Source: Bacteroidota bacterium (GTDB lineage: Bacteria; Bacteroidota; Ignavibacteria; Kapaibacteriales; UBA2268). From it: a DNA stretch of 64,000 nucleotides. The number at the start of each line of letters is the position of its first letter. The first letter of the stretch is position 1. Shown here in pieces: positions 47,266 through 57,855 of the stretch. Under the pieces are notes generated by a model. That model saw only the letters and a list, made by a program, of their open reading frames with translations. It was not told the DNA's origin and searched no databases. The stretch lies in the NCBI GenBank assembly GCA_021780815.1, contig JAJXYC010000003.1, positions 1 through 64,000 on the forward strand, given 5' to 3'. The translations under genes were made by a program, and so were the position numbers.

Positions 47266-47312
47266 ATTTAGAAATTATATAAAAATGTAATAGATAATAG
47301 ATTACTTTATTA

Positions 47313-49541
47313 TTATAAAGCATCAATAATAGCATTGAAAGTTGGACTTGGTCTCATAACTTTTGCAGTTAATTCTTGGTCAGGGAAGTAATACCCACCA
47401 ATATCAACAGGGTGTCCTTGTGCCGCCAACAATTCCGCATTAATTTTTGCTTCATTCTCTACCAATTGTTTTGCAACAGAAATAAAACGTGCTTTTAACG
47501 CTTCATCTTTTGTTTGTTCTGCTAATGCTTGCGCCCAGTACATAGCTAAATAAAAAGAACTGCCCCGATTATCTATTTCTCCTACTTTACGGGAAGGCAT
47601 TTTGCCATTTTCTAAATATTTTTCTACTGCTTTATCCAAAGTTTCAGCAAGAACAGCAATTTGTTTATCGCCCGTTTTTTCTACGATTAATTCAAAAGAA
47701 GGAATTAATGCGCAATATTCTCCTAACGAATCCCAACGAAGATGACCTTCTTTTAAGAATTGTTGAACGTGTTTAGGTGCAGAACCGCCAGCACCTGTTT
47801 CAAATAATCCACCCCCTGCAAGTAATGGAACAATTGAAAGCATACGTGCACTTGTCCCTAATTCTAATATTGGGAATAAATCGGTAAGATAATCACGAAG
47901 AACATTTCCGGTAACAGAAATTGTATCTAACCCTTTACGCACTCTTGACAATGTATATTTCATAGCTTGACGTGGTTCTAATATTTGAATATCAAGTCCT
48001 GTTGTGTCAAATTCTTGTAAATAAGTTTTTATTTTCTTTATGATTTCTCTGTCGTGGGCACGATTTTCGTCTAACCAAAATATAGCAGGCGAATTTGTCG
48101 CTTTTGCTCTACGAATTGCTAATTTTATCCAATCTTTAATAGCAACATCTTTTGCTTGGCACATTCTAAAGATGTCGCCTTTTTCGACATCTTGTTTTAA
48201 CAATACATTCCCTACAAAATCTACAACACAAATTGAACCATTATCGTGTGCTTCAAAAGTTTTGTCGTGAGAACCATATTCTTCTGCTTTTTGAGCCATC
48301 AAACCGACATTGGAAACATTGCCCATAGTTGTTGGATTAAATTGTCCGTTCTTCTTTGCATCTTCAATAATTTCTGCGTACATAGTTGCATAAGAGCGGT
48401 CGGGTATCATAGCAATAGTATCTTCTAATTCATCTTTACGGTTCCACATTTTGCCACCATCACGTACTACAACAGGCATAGAAGCATCAATTATTATATT
48501 GTTAGGCACATGCAAATTTGTTATTCCATAACGAGAATCTACCATTGCCAATTCAGGTTGTGTCTCATAGCATTTATTTATATCTGCAATTATTTCATTT
48601 TTCTTTTCAATTGGTAATTTTTCCAATTTATCTAGAATATCTTGTAAACCATTATTTACATTTGCCCCAATTTCTTTTAAAACATCTTTATGTTTATCTA
48701 ATGCGTCTTTATAATAAACAGAAACGGCATGTCCAAACATAATTGGGTCAGATACTTTCATCATGGTGGCTTTTAAATGTAAAGAAAGTAAAACATTCTC
48801 TTTTTTAGCTTCTTCAATAGTATCTGCATAAAATTTTCTAAGTGCGGCAACATTCATTACTGTGCTGTCAATTACTTCCCCTTCGAGCAAAGATAATTTT
48901 TCTTTTAATACTTTTGTGGTTCCGTCATTACCAACAAATTCAATTTTTACATCGGTAGGTTTGGTTAAAGTCATAGAAGTTTCATTACCAAAGAAATCTT
49001 TTTCTTGCATATAAGCAACACGTGTTTTTGAACCACCTTCGGGCCAAGGTTTCATCATCTTATGGGGATTTTTCATTGCAAATTTTTTAACTGAAGCGGC
49101 TGGTCTGCGGTCTGAATTACCTTCACGTATTACTGGATTTACTGCGGAACCAAGGTTTTTAGCAAATCTTTCTTGCAATTTCTTTTCTTCTTCATTAGTA
49201 GGAACTTCGGGATAATCTGGAATATCATAACCTTTATCTTGCAATTCTTTTATTGCGGCTTGCAATTGTGGAATTGTGGCACTTATATTTGGTAATTTTA
49301 TTACATTCGCATCTGGTTGTTTTACGATTTCACCTAATTCTGCTAAATAATCAAGCATCTTTTGATTTGACTTCAATCTCTCCGGAAAGTTCGAGATTAT
49401 TCTACCTGCAAGTGAAATGTCTTTTGTTTCAATTTCTACTTTTGTGCCTTTAACGTATGCTTTAATAATTGGGAGCAGACTAAAACTTGCTAATTCAGGT
49501 GCTTCATCAATTTTTGTCCATAAAATTTTGTAATTATTCAT
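47313..49541 (-). CDS. icd: Isocitrate dehydrogenase (NADP+), monomeric type
   Basis: 742 residues, the length of the monomeric 80-kDa class, which is unrelated in length to the dimeric 45-kDa enzymes. It opens [20 protein letters not shown] and has [20 protein letters not shown], the metal/isocitrate-binding region ([15 protein letters not shown]), and [13 protein letters not shown] near the C-terminus, all typical of the family. It converts isocitrate to 2-oxoglutarate in the TCA cycle, making NADPH. It is a single gene with its own terminator. Confidence 0.97.
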   Translation of the reverse strand: MNNYKILWTKIDEAPELASFSLLPIIKAYVKGTKVEIETKDISLAGRIISNFPERLKSNQKMLDYLAELGEIVKQPDANVIKLPNISATIPQLQAAIKELQDKGYDIPDYPEVPTNEEEKKLQERFAKNLGSAVNPVIREGNSDRRPAASVKKFAMKNPHKMMKPWPEGGSKTRVAYMQEKDFFGNETSMTLTKPTDVKIEFVGNDGTTKVLKEKLSLLEGEVIDSTVMNVAALRKFYADTIEEAKKENVLLSLHLKATMMKVSDPIMFGHAVSVYYKDALDKHKDVLKEIGANVNNGLQDILDKLEKLPIEKKNEIIADINKCYETQPELAMVDSRYGITNLHVPNNIIIDASMPVVVRDGGKMWNRKDELEDTIAMIPDRSYATMYAEIIEDAKKNGQFNPTTMGNVSNVGLMAQKAEEYGSHDKTFEAHDNGSICVVDFVGNVLLKQDVEKGDIFRMCQAKDVAIKDWIKLAIRRAKATNSPAIFWLDENRAHDREIIKKIKTYLQEFDTTGLDIQILEPRQAMKYTLSRVRKGLDTISVTGNVLRDYLTDLFPILELGTSARMLSIVPLLAGGGLFETGAGGSAPKHVQQFLKEGHLRWDSLGEYCALIPSFELIVEKTGDKQIAVLAETLDKAVEKYLENGKMPSRKVGEIDNRGSSFYLAMYWAQALAEQTKDEALKARFISVAKQLVENEAKINAELLAAQGHPVDIGGYYFPDQELTAKVMRPSPTFNAIIDAL

Positions 49542-49705
49542 AAAATTATAATCCGTTAGTTTTAAAAAATATTAATTTAAATTCGTTTAATAAAAAGTAA
49601 AAATTTCAATCTTCAAAATTAAAAAAAATAAATGACATTCTTACATTTTAGTGCTCTTAAAAAATTGCTGTAAAAAAATGGATAAAAAACAGTAAAAAAG
49701 AATTA

Positions 49706-49747
49706 AAAAAGGGGAATAAATATTTCTTCTTGAATACTATCCCCCTT
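49706..49747 (-). terminator. Hairpin after the large T9SS gene
   Basis: On the minus strand AAGGGGGATA pairs imperfectly with TATTCCCCTT across an about 20-base loop, followed by T6. It lies 39 bases after the stop at 49786. Confidence 0.6.
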
Positions 49748-49785
49748 GAATTATATTTTAAATACTTTGATACAATGAAAAGAGT

Positions 49786-52785
49786 TTATAATTTAATAAT
49801 CTTAAATACAGCAGAGCCGTAATCTGTATTAATTTTAATAAAGTAAACACTACTTTGTAAATCATCAATTTGGAAAATCTTTTCTGATTTACCAGATGGA
49901 ATAACCCCCATATATAATTCCTTGCGTTTAGTGCCAAATTCATCAAATAAAGAAACTGAAACTTGTGCATTAAAGGCAGCATTAAAATCAAATTGCACAA
50001 TACCATTAGAAATGGAATTTTTCAAAGATACTTCTAATGAAGTGGGAATTGAATCGGTTGTAAATTTTAATGGAACTTGGCATTTTGAAGTTCCCGATAC
50101 ATCAAATACATCAGGAGTACCTTGTAAGTAAACAAACTGGTCAATACAATTCATTGAAATTTGCAAAGTATCATAATCAGTAATATTATTTGAAGACGTT
50201 GGTTTATAAACAACAATTAAAGGTTTTGTTTCAGAAGATGCAATTACAAATGGAAATTGTGATTGAGGTATAGAGAACAAACTATTTTGAAAAATTTTAA
50301 TTGAATTTAATGTAATTGTGTATTGTCCGTAATTTTTTACCCAAAGAGTATCGCTATGTCTTGAACCAATAACTTTATCTCCAAAATTCAATACATTACT
50401 ATCCAAAGGATTAATAGATTGTGTCTGGAATGATAAAGTAAAGCCGGGTATTATTTCTTCATAATCTTTTTCGTTCCCAGCCGAATCAATTACTTTAAAT
50501 TTATAAGAAGCATCTTCCCTTGGGTCAATTACATTAAATGTGAAAGTTAAAACCGAATCGGTTTGCTTTGTAATTTGAATTTTCCCATTTTCTTCTTTTT
50601 CAATAACAAAATCTTCAATTCCTGTATCTGTTTTAGAAATTTCAGTAATTGAAATATTATAAACAGAGTTGCAAGGGTCTTTTTTCATTTGAATATCAGG
50701 CGCTTTAGTATCTTTAAATGAATATATTTGGAAGTTAGCAATAGTTCTACTGGTGCAAGTATCTTCTATTATTAAATCAAAGTTATAAGAGCCTGTATCA
50801 GCAAATGTTTTGCAAATTGATAAAGTTTTAATTTCGCTATTATTTAATGTAAGCGGTATATATGTAAACAAGGTATCGTTTGAATTTTGGAATTTAAGAT
50901 AAATATTTCGTAAAGTATGGCTGAACTTACCATAGTTTTCTAAATCAATATTATAACAAACTTCCTTACCCGCAGGAATAGTATCAATAATTTGATAAGG
51001 ATTAATATTTTCTTTTAAATCTTTGACAGCGATAGTAAAGCCTGGTATATCATATTGCAAAGAATTTGATAAGCCAACCGAATCGATAGCTTTGACTTTG
51101 AAACTTCCATCAAGATAAATGTTGCTTAATGTTGCCGAAAAATATGCTACTCCAGTAGGAAAAACATTATTCGCTGTAATATTAACATTGTTTAAATCGT
51201 TAGCAGGAAAATCTAACGTAGATAAATGAGAATCCGTTGAAGTAGAATCGCTTGCAACGCCATTAATTGTATAACACGAGCTATTAGCAAACAGCTTTGG
51301 TGGGGTATAATCATATCTGACCAAATTCATGCCGCCATAATAACCATAAGAATTTGCCCAACCATAGCCATACACAATTAATCCAAATCCTGTCGGAGCA
51401 ATTAATTCGTGTGTACCTTGTTGAACTTGCAAAAAACAATATGAATATTGTGTATTAGGCACTTTCTTAAAAAATGAAGGATTGATAAAATTCCCATCAA
51501 TTTTAATTTTATTAGTGGAAGAATCTTGAATAACAATACCAACATAATGTTCTGAATAAACAGGATCTAAGTTGCCTGTATAATCATTTTCTTCGTAAGC
51601 TTGTATATTAGCAATACGATAGAAATTGCCGTATTGCTCAATTGGTGGCATAATCATCATTAAAGGATCGCCAATACCGTTTTCTTGTGTTGAACTAGAT
51701 TGTGAACTTTTTTTGTATTGTGCTACTAAAATTGGTCCACTTCCTTCAATATAGTGAGGTTCTGTAAGGTCCATCTCATACATTTCGGATTGATTAAGTG
51801 TAGTGGCTTGAATACCATCGATTGTAATAATATTATTATCAGAGGCAGATAAAATCCTAAATTTATCACTACCTGAGGAATAAGTGTATTTTGATTGAGC
51901 AAAGGGAATTACAATTGCATTATGTCCCCAAGCACTAATGGGAGGCAACTCTTCAAGTAAACAATCCCGAGAAACAGCATCTTCACCAATAGGTAAATGT
52001 GTCCTTTGATGACCTGAAATTAAGGCTATTGGTTTATTGGAACTTACTCTTGTACCTGTTAAATCTCCGTTTAAATTGCCTGTTGTAATTTGGGCTTGAA
52101 CCAAGTAAACATCGCCTGTATTTAATTTAACTGTTTGTGGAATAAGACCATTTGCTCTCGTTGGCGTTGAAGGGTTAATTGTAATAGTTGTTGAATCTTG
52201 TGTTGCAACAACGGCAAATTGAGATGGGGTGCTTTGACCATTAATCCCAAAACCATCAGTAGAACCATCACTATTGTACGTTAAGACCAAATACTCAGTA
52301 CCTAAAGCATCAGTCGGAATACAAGTCATCGATTCGCTTGTTGTTACTGCTTGCTCATGGGCATATATAGTTATATCACTTGTTGCAACTATATGAAATG
52401 ATTGTGGTGCTATTTGCTCACACTGATTATTTTGTCCAAAGCTAATGACTCCACTACTATTATAACCTCGTAACTCAAAATTATAGTAAGGTATAGCAAA
52501 AGAATAAATCTGCTTTGGGTCGTTTATAATAAAATTTTTATTGTAACTTTTACTATTGCGATCCTTATAAAATATTGTCCCACTACAAGTGTCTGTTGCT
52601 ACAATAAAAATATATAAAGTATCTGTGTAATTAGATGTAGGAGAAGATTCTATATTGTGGAAATTTGGTGGAAAAGCAAGCCAAAAATCTTTACCTTTTG
52701 TGTCAATTAATTCTTGCGAATATATTTTGGTTATTCCAAAAAGTAGAATAAGCAAAAACGTTATTAATAAAGTAGATTTTTTCAT
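49786..52785 (-). CDS. Large T9SS cargo protein with IgGFc-binding-like domain
   Basis: 999 residues. Signal peptide to about residue 23 (KIYSQ). The N-terminal half (GKDFWLAFPPNF; GTEYLVLTY; FAVVATQDSTTITINPSTP; LNTGDVYLVQAQ; GTRVSSNKPIALISGH; LEELPPISAWG) follows the IgGFc-binding N-terminal domain pattern. Ig-like and choice-of-anchor-like segments occupy about residues 500-890. The C-terminus (NAQVSVSLFDEFG ... IPSGKSEKIFQIDDL ... SVYFIKI ... AVFKIIKL) matches a T9SS type A sorting domain. It should be surface-attached, with an adhesive role inferred. It is divergent from the ATPase gene, 117 bases away. Confidence 0.85.
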   Translation of the reverse strand: MKKSTLLITFLLILLFGITKIYSQELIDTKGKDFWLAFPPNFHNIESSPTSNYTDTLYIFIVATDTCSGTIFYKDRNSKSYNKNFIINDPKQIYSFAIPYYNFELRGYNSSGVISFGQNNQCEQIAPQSFHIVATSDITIYAHEQAVTTSESMTCIPTDALGTEYLVLTYNSDGSTDGFGINGQSTPSQFAVVATQDSTTITINPSTPTRANGLIPQTVKLNTGDVYLVQAQITTGNLNGDLTGTRVSSNKPIALISGHQRTHLPIGEDAVSRDCLLEELPPISAWGHNAIVIPFAQSKYTYSSGSDKFRILSASDNNIITIDGIQATTLNQSEMYEMDLTEPHYIEGSGPILVAQYKKSSQSSSTQENGIGDPLMMIMPPIEQYGNFYRIANIQAYEENDYTGNLDPVYSEHYVGIVIQDSSTNKIKIDGNFINPSFFKKVPNTQYSYCFLQVQQGTHELIAPTGFGLIVYGYGWANSYGYYGGMNLVRYDYTPPKLFANSSCYTINGVASDSTSTDSHLSTLDFPANDLNNVNITANNVFPTGVAYFSATLSNIYLDGSFKVKAIDSVGLSNSLQYDIPGFTIAVKDLKENINPYQIIDTIPAGKEVCYNIDLENYGKFSHTLRNIYLKFQNSNDTLFTYIPLTLNNSEIKTLSICKTFADTGSYNFDLIIEDTCTSRTIANFQIYSFKDTKAPDIQMKKDPCNSVYNISITEISKTDTGIEDFVIEKEENGKIQITKQTDSVLTFTFNVIDPREDASYKFKVIDSAGNEKDYEEIIPGFTLSFQTQSINPLDSNVLNFGDKVIGSRHSDTLWVKNYGQYTITLNSIKIFQNSLFSIPQSQFPFVIASSETKPLIVVYKPTSSNNITDYDTLQISMNCIDQFVYLQGTPDVFDVSGTSKCQVPLKFTTDSIPTSLEVSLKNSISNGIVQFDFNAAFNAQVSVSLFDEFGTKRKELYMGVIPSGKSEKIFQIDDLQSSVYFIKINTDYGSAVFKIIKL

Positions 52786-52902
52786 AACTTTTTTATTTAA
52801 TTTCTAAAATTGTTTTAAATTTACATTTTATAGTTTTAATATAAGATAAAAATATTTATTATTACTTTATAAGACAATTTAATTTCTAAAAAGTTACAAT
52901 TT

Positions 52903-54975
52903 ATGGAAAATATTTTTTTAAACAACGAAAATATTATTAAAAAATTTAAAGAAAAAATATTCCTACTTGACCAAGATAAAGGGAGCATAATTTTTATTGA
53001 TGGGGCTCGGGGTTTAGGCAAAACACATATCTTAAAAAAACTTAATAGAATTATTGAACATGATAAAATAGTAAGCTCTTATGTAAAAATAAATCCTCCC
53101 TTAGCTAATTATGCTATTAGTAATTTATCTCCGTATTACCCATTCACAAAAGCAATTGATGAACTTTCAGCACAACGAAATATAGACCCTACCAAAAAAT
53201 TAGCAATGAATGTTGGACTTACTTTGTTGGCAAGTTTACCAATTGCTGGCGATTTCTTTTATGCCGCAAAAGAAATTCGTAGAGATTTGAAAGATTTCAG
53301 AAAAGACCAGATTGCAAAAAGCTCTTCAACAGCAAGTTCCTTCTTAGAAATTTTTACGACTTATAGTAAAAAACAAAAATTTGTTTTATTCTTTGATGAT
53401 TTTCATTTTGCAGATATTCAATCTTTTGAATTGTTAAAGATGTTGATGCAAAAAATAAATGATATTTCTGCGATTTTTATTTTTACTTTCGATTCATCAA
53501 ATACTTCCCGACAATTCTTTAGCTTTGGGAATTTCTTTAAGTTTTACAAAGAAAATGAATCTCTTGCTGATTATTTCAAATTGGAGCCATTCAATAAAGA
53601 TTTAATCATAGAAGCAATTTCGCACATATTCCCCCGCTCCAAAGTTAATGATGAATTTGTTAGTTGGCTACTGCTGAAATCCTTTGGTACTCCACTTGCT
53701 ATTTTCGAATATTTAAAGTATTTTAAAGAAAATAATATCAATATTACTAATATTGATATTGCAGATATTGATTCTTTAGTGCCACAATCGTTACAGTCAA
53801 TATTTTTATCTGAAATTGAAAAATTAACAGAAGAAGAAAAAAATATTTTATCTATTTGTGCTTCCGAAGGAAAAGAATTTTCTGTTTTCATTGTCTCGCA
53901 ATTGTTGAACACCGATGTTTTAAATACAATTAGAAAATTAAGAGCAATCCAAAATAAATCGGGAATTATTTCAAGCCTTGGAGTAAAAAATCGTTATGGT
54001 GAAAAAACGACGGTATACCAATTTAACCAAATTGCTTTTCATACAGTTTTTGAAAATTATCTAGAATATGAAGAATACAAATCTTTGCATACAATCATTG
54101 CTTCTATCTTGCAAAAGAACTTTGAACAAAGCAAAGATATTGCCATCAAAAATGAACTTTTGCCTTTTATTGTTTCTCATAGCAGTATTTCCGGTGATGA
54201 AGAATTGATTAAAAAAGTTTTGAAAGAACAGGCAATTGTGGCAGAAGAATATCACGATACCGCATATATCAATGGAATTACTCACTTTTTAAAAGAAATT
54301 AATACTCCTCAAAATGATGAGAGAGATTCTTCTCAAATTGCTAATAATTCTCTTTCCGGATATTTTGAGGAGTCTTCTGATAATACTTTCGATTTTGTTG
54401 AAAAAAATAATAGTGAAGCAAATGAAAATCTAATAAATTCACACATTAATCCAGAAAATATTTTGGTACATAGCAATTTACAAAACTTCGATGAAATTAT
54501 TGATTTAACTTTAAATAAAAATAGCGATGAATCAATTAATATAATCGAACAATTTGCTAATCTTTCTGGTAATGAATATGAAAAAATTAAAGCAAATTTG
54601 TTATTAGTAAAGCTTTATTCAGAAAAGGACAAATTAAACGATGCAGTTGAACTATTAAATAAAATCAATTTCAAAGTTAATGAAATAGACCCATGCGAAC
54701 TTGATGTTTTGTATTTAAATACTGTCGCCATTATTAATTTTAAAAAAGGCGAGGTTGAAACAGCAATTGAACAACTCAAAAAAGCCAGCAAATTTGCCTT
54801 AAAATTGGATATAACTTATAAATTACTAACTGTTTCAAATATCAGTATCTTATTAAAAGAATTTGATTACAATATGGCAAGCCAATACAAATCAACCGTT
54901 ACAAAATTAGCAAGTGATTTAAACTATAATAAATTTTTAGAAGATTATTTAGAAAAATTTGACAACAAAATTTAA
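52903..54975 (+). CDS. P-loop ATPase of the AAA_16/STAND type with TPR-like C-terminus
   Basis: 690 residues. Walker A GARGLGKTH at 34-42 and Walker B LFFDDFHFAD near 162-171, then a winged-helix-like part (about 290-370). The C-terminal third is helical with TPR-like helices (AVELLNKIN, NTVAIINFKKGEVETAIEQL) after an acidic low-complexity linker (about 465-540, rich in Ser, Asn and Glu). This resembles the regulatory ATPase core of MalT/adenylate-cyclase-type proteins, but no DNA-binding, cyclase or other effector domain is visible. Role unknown. Its stop is the first unit of a tandem 15-base repeat. Confidence 0.8.
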   Translation: MENIFLNNENIIKKFKEKIFLLDQDKGSIIFIDGARGLGKTHILKKLNRIIEHDKIVSSYVKINPPLANYAISNLSPYYPFTKAIDELSAQRNIDPTKKLAMNVGLTLLASLPIAGDFFYAAKEIRRDLKDFRKDQIAKSSSTASSFLEIFTTYSKKQKFVLFFDDFHFADIQSFELLKMLMQKINDISAIFIFTFDSSNTSRQFFSFGNFFKFYKENESLADYFKLEPFNKDLIIEAISHIFPRSKVNDEFVSWLLLKSFGTPLAIFEYLKYFKENNINITNIDIADIDSLVPQSLQSIFLSEIEKLTEEEKNILSICASEGKEFSVFIVSQLLNTDVLNTIRKLRAIQNKSGIISSLGVKNRYGEKTTVYQFNQIAFHTVFENYLEYEEYKSLHTIIASILQKNFEQSKDIAIKNELLPFIVSHSSISGDEELIKKVLKEQAIVAEEYHDTAYINGITHFLKEINTPQNDERDSSQIANNSLSGYFEESSDNTFDFVEKNNSEANENLINSHINPENILVHSNLQNFDEIIDLTLNKNSDESINIIEQFANLSGNEYEKIKANLLLVKLYSEKDKLNDAVELLNKINFKVNEIDPCELDVLYLNTVAIINFKKGEVETAIEQLKKASKFALKLDITYKLLTVSNISILLKEFDYNMASQYKSTVTKLASDLNYNKFLEDYLEKFDNKI

Positions 54976-55050
54976 ATCAACAAAATTTAAATCAACAAAA
55001 TTTAAATCAACAAAATTTAAATCAACAAAGTTTAAATCAACAAAGTTTAA
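54961..55050. repeat. 15-bp tandem repeat at a convergent gene junction
   Basis: Six units of ATCAACAAAATTTAA; the first begins GACAAC, and the last two have AAAG for AAAA. The plus gene stops in the first unit (54973-54975) and the minus gene in the last (55037-55039). Every unit carries TAA in the plus frame and TGA in the minus frame. Confidence 0.95.
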
Positions 55051-56032
55051 CAATAGTTCTTTTAGACAATTCACCTTTCAACATCTTGTTAAGATGTTCA
55101 GGAACTTGCTCTAATTGGATTTCATTAAAAAGTAATTCAAAGTTATTGACTTTCCAATTATTAGCAAGTTTAGACCAAATTTCTTTACGTAAATTCATTT
55201 CAGTTTCGGCGGATTCAATGCCAAGCAAGGCTATCCCCCGTAAGATAAAAGGATAAATAGGTAGTTCAATTTTATCACCTGTAACATTACCAATAATTGC
55301 TACGGCACCTCCTTTTTCTACTGAACGAGCAACAGAAGAAAGAGTGAGACCTCCTACATTTTCAATTACTCCTTTCCAACGTCGTGGTAAAAGCGGTCGA
55401 GTTGAATTATCAATTATATCCTGTCTTGTAACTACTTCATCTGCTCCTAATGATTTCAAGAAATCCACCATATTGCTTTTCCCTGTTGAAGCAATTACTT
55501 CGTAGCCTTGTTTATTTAATAATGCGATAACCAAAGTCCCAACCGCTCCTGTTGCTCCCGTAACTAAAATTTTACCTGTTCCAGGCATAATTCCATTTTT
55601 TTGAAAACGATGAATTGCTAAAGCCGCAGTAAATCCAGCAGTCCCATATATCATCGCTGTTTTTAAATTTAAATTTTCAGGAATTCGTACCACCCAATCT
55701 TTTGGCACACAGGCATATTCTTGGAAACCGCCCGGTGTGTTCATGCCTAAATCATATCCGGTTACTAATACTTCTTCTCCAACAGAAAATTCTTTGGTAT
55801 TACTTTCAACTATTGTCCCTGATAAATCAATCCCAGGTGTATGTGGATATTGCTTGGTAATGCCTTTATGACCTTTGCTGGAAAGCGCATCTTTGAAATT
55901 TAAACCTGAGTATGCTACTTTAATTAATACCTTGTCCGGTGGTAATTTATCAAAAATTTTTTCTTCAATCTTTGGAATAAATTGATTTTCAATCTCTTCT
56001 ATAACCAAACTTCTAAATTTAATGTTGCTCAT
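55037..56032 (-). CDS. YhdH/AcuI-type NADPH-dependent oxidoreductase
   Basis: 331 residues, zinc-free medium-chain reductase. The GroES-like N-domain has SGLNFKDALSSKGHKG and PHTPGIDLSGTI; the Rossmann part has TGATGAVGTLVIALL and ENVGGLTLSS. YhdH/AcuI enzymes reduce acryloyl-CoA or quinones; the exact substrate is not fixed. It is divergent from a 3-hydroxyacyl-CoA dehydrogenase gene (138 bases between starts), which is compatible with a short-chain acyl-CoA pathway. Its stop is supplied by the 15-base tandem repeat. Confidence 0.9.
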   Translation of the reverse strand: MSNIKFRSLVIEEIENQFIPKIEEKIFDKLPPDKVLIKVAYSGLNFKDALSSKGHKGITKQYPHTPGIDLSGTIVESNTKEFSVGEEVLVTGYDLGMNTPGGFQEYACVPKDWVVRIPENLNLKTAMIYGTAGFTAALAIHRFQKNGIMPGTGKILVTGATGAVGTLVIALLNKQGYEVIASTGKSNMVDFLKSLGADEVVTRQDIIDNSTRPLLPRRWKGVIENVGGLTLSSVARSVEKGGAVAIIGNVTGDKIELPIYPFILRGIALLGIESAETEMNLRKEIWSKLANNWKVNNFELLFNEIQLEQVPEHLNKMLKGELSKRTIVKLC

Positions 56033-56170
56033 TATACTTCCCTTAAAATTTTGAAAAAAATAAATAAAAAAGTAACTAAAATAAATATAAATTTGTTAAT
56101 TTTAAAAAATCAAAAATTAAAAATTCACAAAATATAAATTAATAAAAATTAAAAAATTATTGAGGTAAAA

Positions 56171-57058
56171 ATGGGAATTAAAGAAGTATTTGTAATTGGT
56201 GCAGGAACAATGGGGAACGGCATTGCCCACACTTTTGCACAATTTGGCTATAAAACTACCATAATGGACGTTTCAGAAGAAATTTTGAATAAAGCAATTT
56301 CTACAATATCGAAGAATTTAGACAGACAAGTAAAAAAGGGTTCATTAACAGAAGAAGTAAAAAATGCGACGTTAAGCAATTTAAACACTACAACTAAAAT
56401 TGAAGATTGCAAGAATGCTGATTTGGTAATAGAAGCGGCAACTGAGAATAAGGAATTAAAATTCAAGATATTCCAACAAATAGATACATTTAGCAAAGCA
56501 GAAGCAATATTGGCATCCAACACATCAACTATTTCCATTACAGAAATTGCGGCTAAAACAAAGAAAGCAGACAAAGTGATAGGTATGCACTTTATGAATC
56601 CAGTTCCGATGATGAAATTAGTTGAAATTATCAGAGGAATTGCAACAAGCGAAGAAACTTATAAAATAGTAGATGATTTAGCAATAAAATTATCAAAAAT
56701 ACCTGTATTAGCAAATGATTTTCCTGGATTTATTGCTAACCGTATTTTAATGCCTCTTTTAAACGAAGCAATGTTCGCTTTAATGGAAGGTGTCGGAACA
56801 ATTGAAGGAATAGACCAAGTCGCAAAACTTGGTTTTGCACATCCGATGGGACCACTTACTCTTGCCGATTTAATCGGATTAGACACAACTTTGGCAATTA
56901 TGGAAGTATTGCATAAAGATATTGGCGACCCCCGTTTTAGACCTTGTCCTCTTTTGAAAAAACTTGTTAATGCTGGTTTTTATGGAAGGAAGTCCGGGAA
57001 AGGATTTTATGACTATGCTTTTGAAACTCCAAAGCCAATTAATTTAAATATCTTTTAG
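56171..57058 (+). CDS. 3-hydroxyacyl-CoA (3-hydroxybutyryl-CoA) dehydrogenase
   Basis: 295 residues. NAD-binding GAGTMG is at 10-15; [29 protein letters not shown] with the catalytic His, and the C-terminal [15 protein letters not shown] are all present and complete. It interconverts 3-hydroxybutyryl-CoA and acetoacetyl-CoA. A GAGG ribosome site at 56162-56165 precedes the ATG. A TPR gene starts six bases after its stop, so they are co-transcribed. Confidence 0.95.
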   Translation: MGIKEVFVIGAGTMGNGIAHTFAQFGYKTTIMDVSEEILNKAISTISKNLDRQVKKGSLTEEVKNATLSNLNTTTKIEDCKNADLVIEAATENKELKFKIFQQIDTFSKAEAILASNTSTISITEIAAKTKKADKVIGMHFMNPVPMMKLVEIIRGIATSEETYKIVDDLAIKLSKIPVLANDFPGFIANRILMPLLNEAMFALMEGVGTIEGIDQVAKLGFAHPMGPLTLADLIGLDTTLAIMEVLHKDIGDPRFRPCPLLKKLVNAGFYGRKSGKGFYDYAFETPKPINLNIF

Positions 57059-57064
57059 GGAGCT

Positions 57065-57769
57065 ATGATGGAGGATTTCCAATCGGTTCGTTACGATTCT
57101 GATAATGAATTTTTATTAAAAGCTTATAAACTTGAAGCAGAAGGCAAGTATTTAGAAGCGATAAACCAATATAAGAAAGCATTAGAAGATGACCCGGCAT
57201 TAGTAATTGTTTATAAACATATTGGTAATATTTATTATCGTATGGGAAATTTGAAAAAATCGGAAGAATTTTTGCGTAAAGCCGTAGAAGCAATGCCATA
57301 TTTCCCAACTCCCCTATTTGAATTAGGGTTAGCTCTTTATCGACAAGCTCAAATTAAAAAAGCAATTGAATGTTTAGAAAAAGTAATTGCTATGGATAAT
57401 ACCTTTTTAATTGCTCATTATTGGCTTGGTATTTTATATTATCATTATGGATTACCTTGCAAAGCAAGAGAACGCTACAGGCATGTGATAAGTGTAAACC
57501 CTGAATTTACTATTGCTTATTATCATCTGGGAGTTGCTAATTTGCGTATGGGTAATTTTGATGAAGCCATTAGTAATTTTACTAAATTAACGCAAGTAAA
57601 TCCTGATAGCCCAACTGCTCACTCTTTATTAGGGGAGGCATATTTGAATCTTGATAAGAAGATTGAAGCAAGAAAGCATTTCAAAATTGCTTTGGAATTA
57701 GACCCAGAAGACAAAAAAGCAAAGAATGGGTTGTTCCTTGCTTCTGATGTTTCTGAAAATGTAATGTAG
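57065..57769 (+). CDS. TPR-repeat protein
   Basis: 234 residues made of about six tandem TPR units (for example KYLEAINQYKKALEDDPAL, NLKKSEEFLRKAVEAMPYF, KIEARKHFKIALELDPEDKK). No signal peptide or membrane helix, so it is probably a cytoplasmic scaffold. An AGGGAG site just before the ATG and a six-base gap couple it to the dehydrogenase gene. Partner unknown. Confidence 0.88.
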   Translation: MMEDFQSVRYDSDNEFLLKAYKLEAEGKYLEAINQYKKALEDDPALVIVYKHIGNIYYRMGNLKKSEEFLRKAVEAMPYFPTPLFELGLALYRQAQIKKAIECLEKVIAMDNTFLIAHYWLGILYYHYGLPCKARERYRHVISVNPEFTIAYYHLGVANLRMGNFDEAISNFTKLTQVNPDSPTAHSLLGEAYLNLDKKIEARKHFKIALELDPEDKKAKNGLFLASDVSENVM

Positions 57770-57799
57770 TATAAATATCTATTTTAAAAATATAAATTT

Positions 57800-57845
57800 G
57801 CTATTCTTTGTCCTAATTGTTTTAAAACAAAGAATAGCATTTTTT
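57800..57845. terminator. Terminator between convergent genes
   Basis: GCTATTCTTTG and CAAAGAATAGC form a perfect 11-bp stem with a 17-base loop, then T6 on the plus side and A-rich DNA on the other. It can serve both the TPR gene and ppk2. Confidence 0.85.
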
Positions 57846-57855
57846 AATAATTTGT

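Noticed and set aside
54961-55050. CRISPR-like array
   Set aside because: The units are directly abutting with no spacers and no cas genes are near; it is a simple tandem repeat.
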